Source: Laccaria trichodermophora
Taxonomy: Eukaryota; Basidiomycota; Agaricomycetes; Agaricales; Hydnangiaceae
DNA: 64,000 nt
Assembly: GCA_018417955.1 (NCBI GenBank)
Contig: JACTVC010000002.1
Span: forward strand, 4,030,001-4,094,000
Direction: 5' to 3'
In this document: positions 37,792 to 48,934 of the stretch, in pieces
Layout: each line of letters begins with the position of its first letter
Numbering within the stretch: the stretch's first letter is position 1
Position numbers and translations under genes: made by a program
Notes under the pieces: generated by a model
Seen by the model: the letters and a program-made list of their open reading frames with translations, nothing else
The model's database searches: none
Told to the model about the DNA's origin: nothing

Positions 37792-39589
37792 ATGGCGAAG
37801 ATAGAGACAGTCGTGTTTCTGTCTTTGGTGCTAGACTTATTTGCGTTCACAATTCCTCTACCCCTCTTTCCACGTCTCATTGAATGGTATACACTGGTGA
37901 GATGACCTTTCTGCTGAAGGTCATTTTTTTGGACTGACCAAGGACTTCTAGAGGGAGTCTTCGAATCCAACTGGCTTTCTTTCCCGAACGTTGCAGTTTG
38001 TGTCTTCAGTGAGAGGAACATTCTACAAGCCCGACACCCACCATCAGAGATGGGATGTCGTACTGTTAGGTGGTGATATCGTTGAGAAACCATTCAAAGT
38101 CTTGCTGATGGCTGTTTCTTGCAGGTGGTTTAATAGGATCTGTTTTCTCGTACGTTTGTGGAAAGTTATTGGATTCAAGTCGGCACTGAACAACACGGAT
38201 GACCAGGACGCTCCAATTCTTCGTTTCACCAAAAATTGGTGCACTGTCCGATAAATATGGGCGGAAACGTATCCTTCTGATCACCATGATCGGCAACATC
38301 TTGTCTGCGGTAGTGTGGGTTGACTAAATTGACTTTTATTCGATTCTGACGCTCTGGATGTGGTGTTTCTAGTTGGATACAGTCAACTACATTCGCGACC
38401 TACATGCTTTCTCGCGTCATTGGCGGGCTTAGCGAGGGGAATGTGCAACTGGCAATGTCCGTTTGATTTGCAACTACCTCTCCTTCGTTCTCAGACCCTG
38501 TTTCAACAGTGCTATTCTTTCAGATGTAACATCACCGGCCAACCGATCCAAGGCTCTGGCTCACGTTGGCATCGCATTTGCGATCTGCTTCTGCATTGGG
38601 CCTCCAATCGGGGCCTACTTTGCCTCTCGACCCGTTCCCAGCAACTCTTGGGGCCCGGAGTTGAACATATATGCTACACCTGCCATTCTGTCACTTGTAC
38701 TTCTTGTCGCAGAAACGGCCTTCCTCATGATTGCGCTTCCTGAGACACTTGGGAAGGGCGCACCTGTTCAAGACGGAGAAAAGAAAACACGGCTATCGAA
38801 TGGCAAAGATGACTCCAAGCCATTAAATAAATACCCCTTTGAGATGCGTATTAAAATTCTCAAAGATCTACGCACCCTCCACTTCTTATTTTTGGTGCTC
38901 TTCTCGGGCATAGAATTTACGCTGACATTCCTCACGTTTGATTGTGAGTGGTTTTTGCTAAGCGTGTCTCGTTGTCGCTTTTTTGACCTTCACCGCGCAG
39001 TGCTGGATTGGAATAATGTGCAGAACGGCAAACTCATCGGCTCCATCGGCGTTGTCAGTGCCCTTCTTCAAGGCGGCTATGTCCGCCGCTCAATTTCAAA
39101 GGTTGGCGAAGGTAATATGGCGCGAAGGGGCGTGTCGAGCTGTGCAATCGCACTGGTCTTCCTTGCGATTCTCCCTCATTATGTTGGAACCAATCCATCA
39201 ATATCCATGAAACTTCTCCAAGCCGCGGCGATATGCATGGCTTTTACAAGTGCAACCGTCGTCAATTCCTTAACGGCTTTTGCCTCTTTGCAGTGTGACG
39301 ACGACTTAAGTGCGGATATTGGTAAAAAGGGGCACCCAAAAATAGCGAAGGGCAAAGCGCTTGGGGAGTTCAGGTCGTCGGGACAACTTGGGCGTGCAAT
39401 TGGACCTTTGTTGGGTGAGCTTTCAGCATAGTTTGGATGTCTCGTATAAAAGTTAATATTTTCACATCAGCTTGTGCCTCATACTGGACATTTGGCCCAT
39501 CACTGACATACGCAACTTCTGCAGCTGCCATGGTTGCTTTATCGTTCAACATGAAGTCAATAGCAGCGGCTAAGTCTGTCATGGACTAA
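37792..39589 (+). CDS. Major facilitator transporter, MFSD10-like
   Basis: Twelve-TM MFS carrier of the MFSD10/TETRAN group (organic anion efflux in animals; fungal substrate unknown). MAKIETVVFLSLVLDLFAFT opens TM1. The A-motif-like loop SPKIGALSDKYGRKRILLIT follows TM2. Then MLSRVIGGLSEGNVQLAMAI, SPANRSKALAHVGIAFAICF, IYATPAILSLVLLVAETAFL and a C-terminal half with GKLIGSIGVVSALLQGGYVR and the FRSSGQLGRAIGPLLA loop. Ends SIAAAKSVMD. Length about 480-500 aa. Introns are spliced at least at 37890-37950, 38050-38125 and 38945-39000. Convergent with the GT32 gene. Confidence 0.85.
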
Positions 39590-39737
39590 TGATTATGGTA
39601 TAAGTAAGTATATTTAGTGGTTCAGATGTTCCTATGTATCTGGAGAAGGCGATGATCAATTATCGGGGAATAGATAAAACCTATGCAGGGTATCCGACTT
39701 ATTGTTTCGTAGCATAGGAAGACCATGACAATGTACC

Positions 39738-41396
39738 CTAATTGTCCCAAGGGTCCCGACGGGGCGATGAGTGCCTCGATGATGAGCGATTTCTGGCACG
39801 CCTTCCTCGTGGTGGATCGGAAAGAGTCAGGGGGAGGTCATGTTCTTGCCGTGGGTGTGGAGCATGAGAAGCCGATTCGCTCACCCCATCTAACGCGATG
39901 TCTCCACGTTCCACATCTTGCTGGTTTTTTTCTAATGAAAGCCGAGGTTCCCGCGATATTGGTACGTCCAGGGAGGAATACGATGGTGGCACAGAGGATG
40001 AAGGTGATGCTTCTTCGAGCTCGATATCCTGCGACTGTGTAAAGATCGCGGGGAGGAAAAAGAGCACTCCCCAACTGTAAGGCTGTCTTCTGGGCCGAAT
40101 GGGAGTCATTGGAACTGCTTCTCGAGGGCTTGTTGCCATCATTGACATACGATTGCGCACTCTTCGGAAAGCGTCGACGATGGGGCTTTCGACGCGGCCA
40201 GCAAATGGATCCTGAGATGATGACTCCCACGATGAAGAAGAACGGCGAATATTCAATGGCAGATGAAGAACAGGGACGTCGTTGTCCATCGGGGAATCGA
40301 TTTCGCTTGGGATAGGAGAAGGAAGTTGGGGGGACGTAGAGGCGGATCTTCCGAGATGAAGGTGCCAGCGACCTGATCGGGACAACCGTGGCAGAAGAAT
40401 TTCGTAGCCACCGATTCTTCGCAGACTCCTCCGCTTTGTTGTTGGCAACCTGATGACTCCTATCACAAGCACCAACAACCCAAACCACATAAGACCTTTG
40501 CCCCAAGTTCCCAGAAAACCAATGAAGGCCGCATCATCAGCATGCCAGCTGCTACCATAAAAATGTAAAAAGAACGAGTGAGGCACTTCCTCTGGTTTTG
40601 CGTTTTTTCCATACAATGATTTTGGGAGAATCCTAATCTCTGTCCCAGCAGAAGTCGGGTGTGATGCAGTGTAGAGACCATACTGAGCAGAAAGGAACAT
40701 GGGTCCCGTCGAAAACATGACGGTAGGATAGTTGAGAATCCAAGAATGGTCAAAGGTGACTAGGTTGTGAATTGTCTGCTCCAGAAGGGGGTGACCTTTC
40801 TCTGCGAACATCAAGTCATTTGATACGCCAACAGGAATTGTCTTCGGAAGGATGACTGGGTATATGAGAAGCGGGTCCATGGGTCGCAGACACCCAATGT
40901 CTAGATCCATATAAATACCGCCATAGTAGTGGAGAACGAAATAGCGGATAGCGTCGGCGCGTTGTATGGCATAAGTGTAATCGTCAAAAGTGTCAAGGAA
41001 CCACGAGTAGTGTTCTGCGATGAACTCGCGAGAACTGGCATCTGTCCAAAGCATATATTCACTACCGTAACAAGTTAGATAAGCAGAAGGTGGGGAGCAA
41101 GGAACGCACTAGTCTGGCATCATCTCTCGACAGGCGTTGGAGATACCGCTCCAACGAGCTGGTAGAGTCTCTGATTTCCATGTCTGATGAATAATTCTTG
41201 GAATACGCTGTACTTTGCCGTGATCTGCTGGGTTCCAACGGGTGGAGTTGTCGAGAAAAGGAACTTCTGATTCTGAGAGGTAAGCGCTGGGATCGATGGC
41301 GAGATAGTAGGTTACTGAGGAGAGAACGACGACGGTGCCGAGGAGAAATAGGGCGAGGACGGAAAGGAAAACATAAAATGCACGACGTCGGTTCAT
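39738..41396 (-). CDS. SUR1: GT32 glycosyltransferase, SUR1/CSH1-like MIPC synthase
   Basis: Golgi type II membrane enzyme; the closest families transfer mannose to inositol-phosphoceramide. N-terminal anchor FYVFLSVLALFLLGTVVVLS, then PRIIHQTWKSETLPARWSG, ADAIRYFVLHYYGGIYMDLD with the DXD metal site, and the HSFFLHFYGSSWHADDA end of the catalytic domain. A second membrane segment GLMWFGLLVLVIGVI follows. A long polar, Ser/Arg-rich tail of about 190 residues (to RDPWDN) extends past it. Two exons; about 535 aa. Start MNRRRAF at 41396. The exact acceptor cannot be told from sequence; the ceramide synthase gene in the same window fits sphingolipid metabolism. Confidence 0.85.
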
Positions 41397-41507
41397 GAGG
41401 GAGAGGAGAAAAATAGTAATTTTTTGCTATCTTGTTTCCATTTAACCTGCTGCATATTCTCCCTGCTGACTAAACTGCGGCATGTCATCATGAATTATCT
41501 AAAACTG

Positions 41508-42868
41508 CTACGTCGGCCGCAGTTTCAACAGAAATATTTCATTTACATGATGCCCAAGAAAGAATAGAGACTCCCGAATAGACACGTCTTCCCATGCTGC
41601 GCTAGTCTCAGCCAAGCTTTCCAACGCAACTTGCCAAGCTTTCCAACGCAACTTGCCAATCCTTCCGAGACCAGTCTTGACCTCGCCGCGCACCTCGTGT
41701 CGTATATGGCTTGCTGAGGAATAGACCTGCCTGCGGAGTAACCTCCTTCACACCTCTTTGCCCATTCAAATATTCAAGGCAATCCGCAGCGTCCCACTCC
41801 GTCACATCTCGGGTTTGATGTCTTGGTGCGTGCAAAGATTTCGCCACCCCAGATCGATCCATATCGAAGCCTCTTACTCGTCCGATAAGGTCAACGAGCA
41901 ATCGCGTAAAGTGATCAATGACCTGTAGATGAAGCAAGTCTAGAGCATGATTTGGTTGCAGAACTAATTCTGCGGCGTCGTCATCAACCATCATCATATC
42001 TTCGTCTACTTCTGTTGAGTGAAATGTAGTTGGAGCAGATCCATTTTGTGCATTTTTGTAGCTGGCACTGTATGAACCAAACCGCTTCACAGTCAAGCTA
42101 TTTCCATAAATTTGTTGCGCGATCTCCTTGCTGCTCCAATTCCGAGACGGTGTGATGGTCGGAATACCTGAGCTTTTGGTTTCGGGTTGTTGACATTATG
42201 AAAAAACTATTTCTTACCTTCACTGTGGCCACTGAGGCACAAATTGTTGTCCGCACTGCACAAGAAAGTGTGGCGCCCACGACGAAAGTACAAGCAACAG
42301 TCTAAAATCAGATTATCGTTTCTCATCTCCGAGTCAGCGATCTGCCATGTATACCTTGTAAACAAGATGATGAGAAGTAGAAGAGAAAACCCTACGTCAT
42401 TTGGTTCTCTTGATTTCCATTTGCCCGAGGCTTTGCAGGTTTCTCCGTTCGCTTGACCTCTGACAGATTTCCTTTCTTTTATACGATCCAGAAGCCATGA
42501 CGAAGCGCGACGTGCAAACCACGCCAATCCGTCCCTATTCTTCTGCCTTCCATCCATACGTATTTCAGTTAGCTTCACTTGCAGGACGAAAACGTTGACA
42601 CACCCATCCAGTTCCAAGATCACGGCGCCTGGAATGACAATCACCAGAGGCAAGGACAGACGTTCAACGTCCTCTAAGAATTGTGACAGGACATCGAAAT
42701 GATGTAAAAGGATATTGGTGTCTACGACAAAAAAAATTGCGTATTCTGACGGAGGAGGCTAAAACAAAGGGTCTCGTCAACATCTTAGAATCAAAGCGAT
42801 TGTCTCTCACGAGCATCTCAACATCTTGGGAAAGCTGGTCGATTCGTTGCAGAGTTGCTTGCAGGTAA
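41508..42868 (-). CDS. SWT1: SWT1-like PIN-domain endoribonuclease, frame disrupted
   Basis: Swt1 is a nuclear-pore-linked mRNA quality-control endonuclease. The PIN domain is plain: VVDTNILLHHFDVLSQFLED, VIVIPGAVILELDG, QKNRDGLAWFARRASSWLLD, MRNDNLILDCCLYFRRGRHT, FLCSADNNLCLSGHSEG, with the expected acidic residues. Then SSKEIAQQIYGNSL-type linker, an insert DEDMMMVDDDAAELVLQPNH and a C-terminal helical domain. Two frame problems: (1) an A8 run (42729-42736, plus strand) separates an open upstream frame (LQATLQRIDQLSQDVEMLVR) from VVDTN by one base unless an intron intervenes; (2) a 22-bp tandem duplication puts a stop at 41608-41610, whereas the single-copy frame would read SLAETSAAWEDVSIRESLFF to 41508. 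Start uncertain. Confidence 0.65.
41611..41654. repeat. Perfect 22-bp tandem duplication
   Basis: Two adjacent identical 22-bp copies (41611-41632 and 41633-41654), with the first five bases of a third. The unit is not a multiple of three and lies in the SWT1-like C-terminal coding region. Confidence 0.95.
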
Positions 42869-44002
42869 GAGTCCTTTATATTTGTATCTGCATTCCCTTG
42901 GTCGATGGAGCAACCAAAAAGTTGAAAAAAAAGGGCGCACCCGAATAGATTGGGGGGCGTGAGCTCTCGCCGCTGTGAGAATAATCAGTGAAAGCCATCA
43001 GACGCACCTTGTACGCGTCTTGAGCAAGAGCAATATAAACCACAAGAAGAGTTTGAACTTGGCCGGGAGGTAGTGGCAAGCAATGTTGTCATTGACCTGT
43101 GAGTCAAGGAGGTCAGTGAAGAGGGGGTCAAGTCGATCAGAAATGATTTTCGTGGGACAGCCGGAAGCTCGGGCCGACACGTTATGTTTGTCCTTCACTA
43201 TTTTTAGTCCCACTCTTCCCCCTACGACACGCCTTTCATGTGCGACGAATTCTGCGCCCTCCTTCGCTCTTCCAACAGGCGGCTCGATCACCATGATTTG
43301 GGGTTAGGATACCATCACTTGTCAACGGGACGGTCCTCCTCTGCCAAATCACCACTCCCGCAGAGACTAGGGCCGTACAAACACCCGTAGCCCACTTTGT
43401 GTGCACCTTGAAGGCGCTGATCTGAACCAAGGGGAGTGTTTCATTATGCGCTCGCTTTAACCAAGGAAGCTAGCCGAATAGCGTCTCGTTACAAATACTT
43501 AAAAGGCGGTTGTTTTTGTAACAAGACCTGAAACCTAAAAGAAAGCGGGACGCTCACCCAACCTTGAGCTTCACTCGGATATACGTATATCTACACTGTT
43601 CATCATACACTAGGCTCGTCACCAGCCGTTATGGAATCAATTACCCGTGCACAACCCTCCTAATCCGGACTGACCCAAAAAAACACATTTGTTGTCTCGG
43701 GTTTTGATTCCATAGAGACTGGAGGCGAGTCTAATCATACACCTGGAATATTTTTTTTTGCACTAGAGATAGAATACGGATGAATCTGGGGATTGTTGAA
43801 ATCCGGAAACTACGACTAGAAGCAACGCGCGAAGTTCTCTGCCTCCCATCGAAGCACTCCGCATCGCAGCAATGACACCCCGTGTTGTCGACCTAGACTA
43901 CTACTGCACCAATAAATCGCGCGCAGTCGAGACGAGATCTTGCCACTTAAATTAACCAAATTGCGAGAACAGACGCTGTTGAAGCGGAAGGCACATGGAC
44001 AA
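42869..44002. other. Region upstream of SWT1 and downstream of MET6
   Basis: 43,080-43,430 is open on the minus strand in segments (for example EFVAHERRVVGGRVGLKIVK and PTKIISDRLDPLFTDLLDSQ) with plausible short introns; it may be an N-terminal extension of the SWT1-like gene or a separate short gene, but I recognise no family. 43,431-44,002 looks non-coding and should hold the MET6 3' UTR. No tRNA or repeat seen. Confidence 0.4.
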
Positions 44003-46717
44003 TCAAGCATAGTTCTCGCGTGCCCACTTGGCACCTTCAACGAGGTTGATGAGGGAGGCTAGGACAAGGATATTAAAATGTGAATAGGATCTTTGAGAGA
44101 TAACCAACCTTCAGTCTCCTTCCAGCCACGGGTCTTAAGACCACAGTCCTGTCAACGGGCATTAGTAGGGCTCCAGAAACTAGAAAGTGGTTACGAACAG
44201 GGTTAACGAAAAGGAGGGAGTCAGGTAGGATATCAAGCATGGACTTAAGGCGATCCTTGATCTCCTGGCCTCCGGGTACACGAGGAGAATGAATATCGTA
44301 GACACCTGGGCCAATCTGGTTGGAATAGCCGTAATGTTTGAACGTATTCAGCAGTTTCATATCAGCTTTAGAGGCTTCAATCGAAATGACATCGGCGTCA
44401 AGGCGCTGGATGGAGGGGAAGATATCATCGAAGTCAGAGTAGCAGAAGTGAGAGTGGGTCTGGAGTTGATCGGTGACCCCAGCAGTGGAAAGTTTGAAGG
44501 AATCAACAGCCCACTTGAGGTACGCGTCCCAGTCAGAACGACGAAGAGGCAACTAGGAAAAACAGAAGTTAGCGGCAGAAAGAGAAATATATTTTGGATT
44601 ACCGACCCCTTCGCGGATTGCGGGCTCATCAACCTGTATAGCGCTGATGCCGGCCTTTTCGAGATCCACAACTTCATCACGAAGAGCGAGAGCAAGTTGC
44701 TTAGACTGCAGCTCACGAGAAACATCGGCACGAGGGAAAGACCAATTGAGGATGGTGACAGGCCCGGTAAGCATACCCTTCATCGGCTTCGAGGTAAGGC
44801 TTTGTGCATAGCTGCTCCACTTGACAGTCATAGGCCCGGGGCGGGAAACATCCGAAACAATGATAGGAGGGCGGACATAACTAGAGGTAGACTCAGGATT
44901 TAATCACAACACCTACTAATGATTGTGAACGTGCTCACCGAGATCCATAGCTTTGGACCCAAGCGTTCTGTGTAAAAACGAATCCATGCAGCTGCTCACC
45001 AAAGTACTGAACCATGTCGTTCCTCTCGGGTTCACCGTGCACCAAAAGATCAAGGCCTATCTTTTCTTGGAAACGAACAACAGCCTCAATCTCCTTCTTG
45101 ATGAACTCTTCGTACTGCTCTTCTGTAAGCTCGCCTTTGCCGAGCTTGGCACGAGCTTGACGAATCTCTTTAGTTTGCTGTGGGTGACCTCAGTAACACG
45201 CCTATGATTGTAAAACCCTTCGACATACAGGGAAAGAACCAATGGTAGTGGTTGGGAACTTAGGCAGTTTAAGATGTTTGGCTTGAATTTCTCTGCGAGT
45301 GGTGAAGGGGCTTTTGCGTTCCAGCTGATCATCCGTAATTGCCGCGACGCGCTTGCGGACTGTGTCATCGGAACTAGATTCGAATTCACGGCGCTTTGCA
45401 ATAGAGGTATTGTTTTCCTCAAGAGCGGCAGCCACCTTGGGGTCCTGGGAACCTGAAAGTACGGCTGCGATGGTAGCAACCTCGCCCGACTTTTCGAGAG
45501 CGAAGGAAAACCAGTCCTTTTGTTGAGGGGTCAATTTGGTCTCTGAAGCCAGTGTAACAGGGGTATGGAGGAGGGATGAAGAAGTAGCAACAATGACGCG
45601 ATCAGGACCAAGAGCATCTATTGCCTTCTGTCCAAGCTTGATTGCAGCTGCGAAATCAGTCTTCCAGATGTTGCGACCAGAAACGACACCCAGAGACAGG
45701 ATGATAGGAGTAGACTTCACAGCGCTGATAACTTCGTCGAGTTGAGCCGGGGCACGGTCAAGGTCGATGTGAAGTCCGGCCACGGGCAACTTGGCGATGA
45801 AAGTAAGGTTAGAGTCAAGGCGGGAGAAATATGTGGTAAGAAGGATCTTGGGTGCGACGGGAGCGAGCTCAGCATAAGCAGTGGCGAATTCCTTCTCGAG
45901 TGCTGCGGCGGTATCTAGAACGAGAATGGGTTCATCAACCTGGACCCACTCGGCACCAGCTTGCTTGAGATCAGTGAGTAGAGTCTTGTAGACGGGGAGA
46001 AGCTTGGGGAGAAGACTAATGGGCTGAAAACCGGGTTTGGCGTCCTTGGATGCCTTACCAAGGGTAAGGAATGAGATTGGTCCAAGTACCACGGGACGCG
46101 TTGTGACACCGGCTGCTTGCGCTTCTTTGAACTCAAGCAGTGCTTTGTTGAAGTTCAGCTTGAAATCAGTCTCGTCGGAGAACTCGGGAACGACGAAATG
46201 ATAATTCGAGTCGAACCTTCAATATGGGGATCAGACCTACCATCATGTAAAATCAAAACAGTGTATACCATTTCTTCATCTCGGACGCAGGCACGTCAAC
46301 ACCCTCGGACTGGCGCCCACGACCCATCGCAAAATAAACATCGAGAGGAGACAATCCGAGCCCAACATATCGCTTGGGAATGACATTGAACGCGGCGGAA
46401 TGATCAAGGACATGGTCGTACAAGGAAAACTCCCCACTGCTTTATGTAAATAATAACTCATCACTGGTCTGTGTAATCACACACCTGGGAATGAAGTCGA
46501 CTCCTTGGGCTTTGACGCTTGTCCAGCTGGCCCTTTTAACATCAGCAGCTACTTTCGTGAGTTCATCGGCGGTAATTTTTCCAGCCCAGTAGGCTTCCAC
46601 AGCCTTCTTCACTTCGCGATTGGCCCCTAAGTAGAAAAAACATCAGGGTCAATGGATATGATTGATTGATTGGTATATACCGATGCGAGGAAAACCAAGA
46701 ACACTCGACGATACCAT
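44003..46717 (-). CDS. MET6: Cobalamin-independent methionine synthase
   Basis: Transfers a methyl group from 5-methyltetrahydropteroyl-polyglutamate to homocysteine. N-terminal barrel starts [20 protein letters not shown] with [20 protein letters not shown]. The catalytic C-terminal barrel shows [109 protein letters not shown] (zinc His/Cys), [10 protein letters not shown] and [18 protein letters not shown] (zinc Cys). Ends [11 protein letters not shown]. About 765 aa, the family norm, in about eight exons. All zinc ligands are present. Complete and probably highly expressed. Confidence 0.97.
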
Positions 46718-47170
46718 AATGTAGATTCTACGGAGATGATGGGAGATAATGGTCAAGAACGAAGTCTCGACGTACTCACGTACTCATTTAAATAGTCCGT
46801 CACATGTCAAACCAATCCCTGATAATCGATAAATCGATGATGTGCCTCGCGACATCGCCTGACTTGAAAACGTTCAGCGCTCATCTAAATTGAATCTTTC
46901 AAGTTCCATGCATATGCTTATAAGGAGAGTTAGATAGAACATTCTTCGAGGGCGACGGGTGGTTGAACGATCGTTTACATATACATACGCTTCTGAGCCC
47001 CGTTCAACAAGAACTAGTCGATTCCAAGAACAAGTCGATTAAAAAAGTCAAGGTTAAAGATTATTGGATCGAAAACTACAGATCATCTGAAGATGTTCTT
47101 TTTTTATTTTGCGTATGCCACTCGCCTCTTTGGATCCTTGACACTCTCCTTGCCAGCCCCACTGCACAGT
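46718..47170. other. MET6 promoter and kinase 3' flank
   Basis: Both flanking genes are on the minus strand, so this holds the 3' UTR of the kinase and the promoter of MET6. A CACATGTCA-like element occurs near 46800; I cannot assign a factor. No coding feature supported. Confidence 0.5.
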
Positions 47171-48667
47171 CTAATTGTTGCCAATGATGCGTTGGTATGC
47201 AACCTTGAAAAGGTGGGTGCTCCTTGAAAGCCGTTTCCTTATAAGTGACGTGGACTTGACCTTCTCGACATCACTGAATGGGACCACAGCAGGTTGGCCG
47301 AGACCCTCATCTTCAGTCAAGTCAGGGACTTCAATTTCTACATCTGTGGCAAATGTTGCGGGCGTGATGGGTCCCTTGCTATCCCCGTCTGAATCAGAAG
47401 AGTCCGAATGGCCAGAGCCAGGTTTGGAAGAGGTGGACAAGGACGGCGAAGAAGCGTCCGACTCACAAACTGAAGAGTCGTTTGAGTTGGTGAAGCGAGG
47501 AACGTCGGAAATATGAACAGCCTCGGAGGAGGTGACAGGCGGATGTTCATCAGTAGGACTCGCGAACATGTAAATCTCATCTGAGTCAAGGGATAAAATG
47601 GATCCGTCACTGCTGAGGTTTTTCCGCATCCTAGCAACGTGAAGTCCACAAGTAGCTGGCGCGGTCTTTGTTGCAAAAAGTTTCTCATGCTGAGCATCGA
47701 AGTGAGATCTACCGGCAAACTGCTTCTCTTGTATGAACATCGAGTCCAATTCAAGCACCTTCTGGCGTAGATCGGGTAGGATGATTCGACGAAGAGGATT
47801 TTCTGTGAATATCCGCTTAAGAATTCTGTTAACGCCTTCTGAGATAGGTAACACTTGTCGGAGGAAGTCGTTATCCTTGAGGAAAGCTGCATAACAGTCA
47901 TCGTCGGCGGTCGCGTAACGCCAGGGGTTCCGACCAGTGATCATATTGGTGAGAATGACGCCAAGTGCCCAAATGTCGTTGTGGCGAGTTGAATATCTAG
48001 TTTCCGAATCCCTTCCAATGCACTCTAGGAATGATATCTTTTAGAAACGCAACGTCAAGGAAGTAATGGCTGAATAGTTACCTGGACTCATATAATATGA
48101 ACTTCCACAGCCAAACTCTTCACAAACGGGACTTCGAATTGAAAGACCAAAGTCAGCAAGACGAATCAAGCTTGAATCCTTTGAAAAGAGGACATTCTCT
48201 GGCTTGATGTCACGATGAAAAACGCCAAGATCGTGAATGTGTTCTACGGCATCAAGAAGTTGCAAAAATGCCGTTTTGATGAGCGCACTGTTATTATGAA
48301 AGAGGCCTTGCTCGGTGATAGCCGTGAAGAGGTCCCCTCCAGTGCAAAGATCCAGTACGACATAGACATAAAGATCGTCGCGGAAACACGCGTGAAAGGT
48401 GACAATGTTTGGGTGTCCAGAGACCAGCTTGTGAAGAGCAAACTCACGTTGTTGAAGGAAGTCAAGATGTGAACCAGGGACGTGGCGGTCAAGACACTTG
48501 ATAGCGTAGTATGTAGGGTCACCTTCAGGAGAAGTGGTGTCGAGCGCACGGTAGACCTTTCCATAAGCACCAGAACCCAGACAATCAAGAACAAGGAAGC
48601 GACCCTTAGCAAGGACCTGACCAGAAAAGTCAGGCGTGAGTTCGATAGCGGCGATGCCACGGGCCAT
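47171..48667 (-). CDS. Ser/Thr protein kinase, Ran1/Pat1-VHS1-SKS1 group
   Basis: Protein kinase related to fission yeast Ran1/Pat1 (meiosis repressor) and budding yeast Vhs1/Sks1 (glucose and cell-cycle signalling). P-loop LGSGAYGKVYRALD; VAIK-type lysine YYAIKCLDRHVPG; catalytic loop VFHRDIKPENVLF; DFG in IRLADFGLSIRSP; activation segment FGCGSSYYMSPECIG, characteristic of the group; NDIWALGVILTNMITGRNPW downstream. The kinase domain is followed by a Ser/Asp-rich tail of about 150 residues (SGHSDSSDSDGDSKG) and ends YQRIIGNN. About 470 aa. The start at 48667 opens MARGIAAIELTPDFSGQVLA just before the kinase fold. Divergent from xylitol dehydrogenase. Confidence 0.9.
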
Positions 48668-48934
48668 GATGAAGAAGAAGTAAAGGTGAATGAGGGTTAA
48701 TGAGTGTATCAAACCAGTTGAACGCTGTTCGGAAGATGAAGTAGGCTGTATAATAAGGAAAGTTGGACAATGGGTCAAACCAGTTGACACTTGGTAAGGA
48801 TGGAAGACAGAACGTAAACTGAAGTGAAAAGGAGAGAGTGCAAGTCAAAGCGTAGGGCTACAAGTTTATACTCAGCTTTATGTGGCTGACCAAACCAAGA
48901 TCACATGACGTCACATATTTCTGTCCCTACAACG

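Noticed and set aside
43600..43760. Possible tRNA-like segment with GTTTTGATTCC
   Set aside because: No matching A box or acceptor-stem pairing found.
47175..47516. 113-codon plus-strand frame within the kinase gene
   Set aside because: Antisense to the Ser/Asp-rich kinase tail; biased codons create chance openness.
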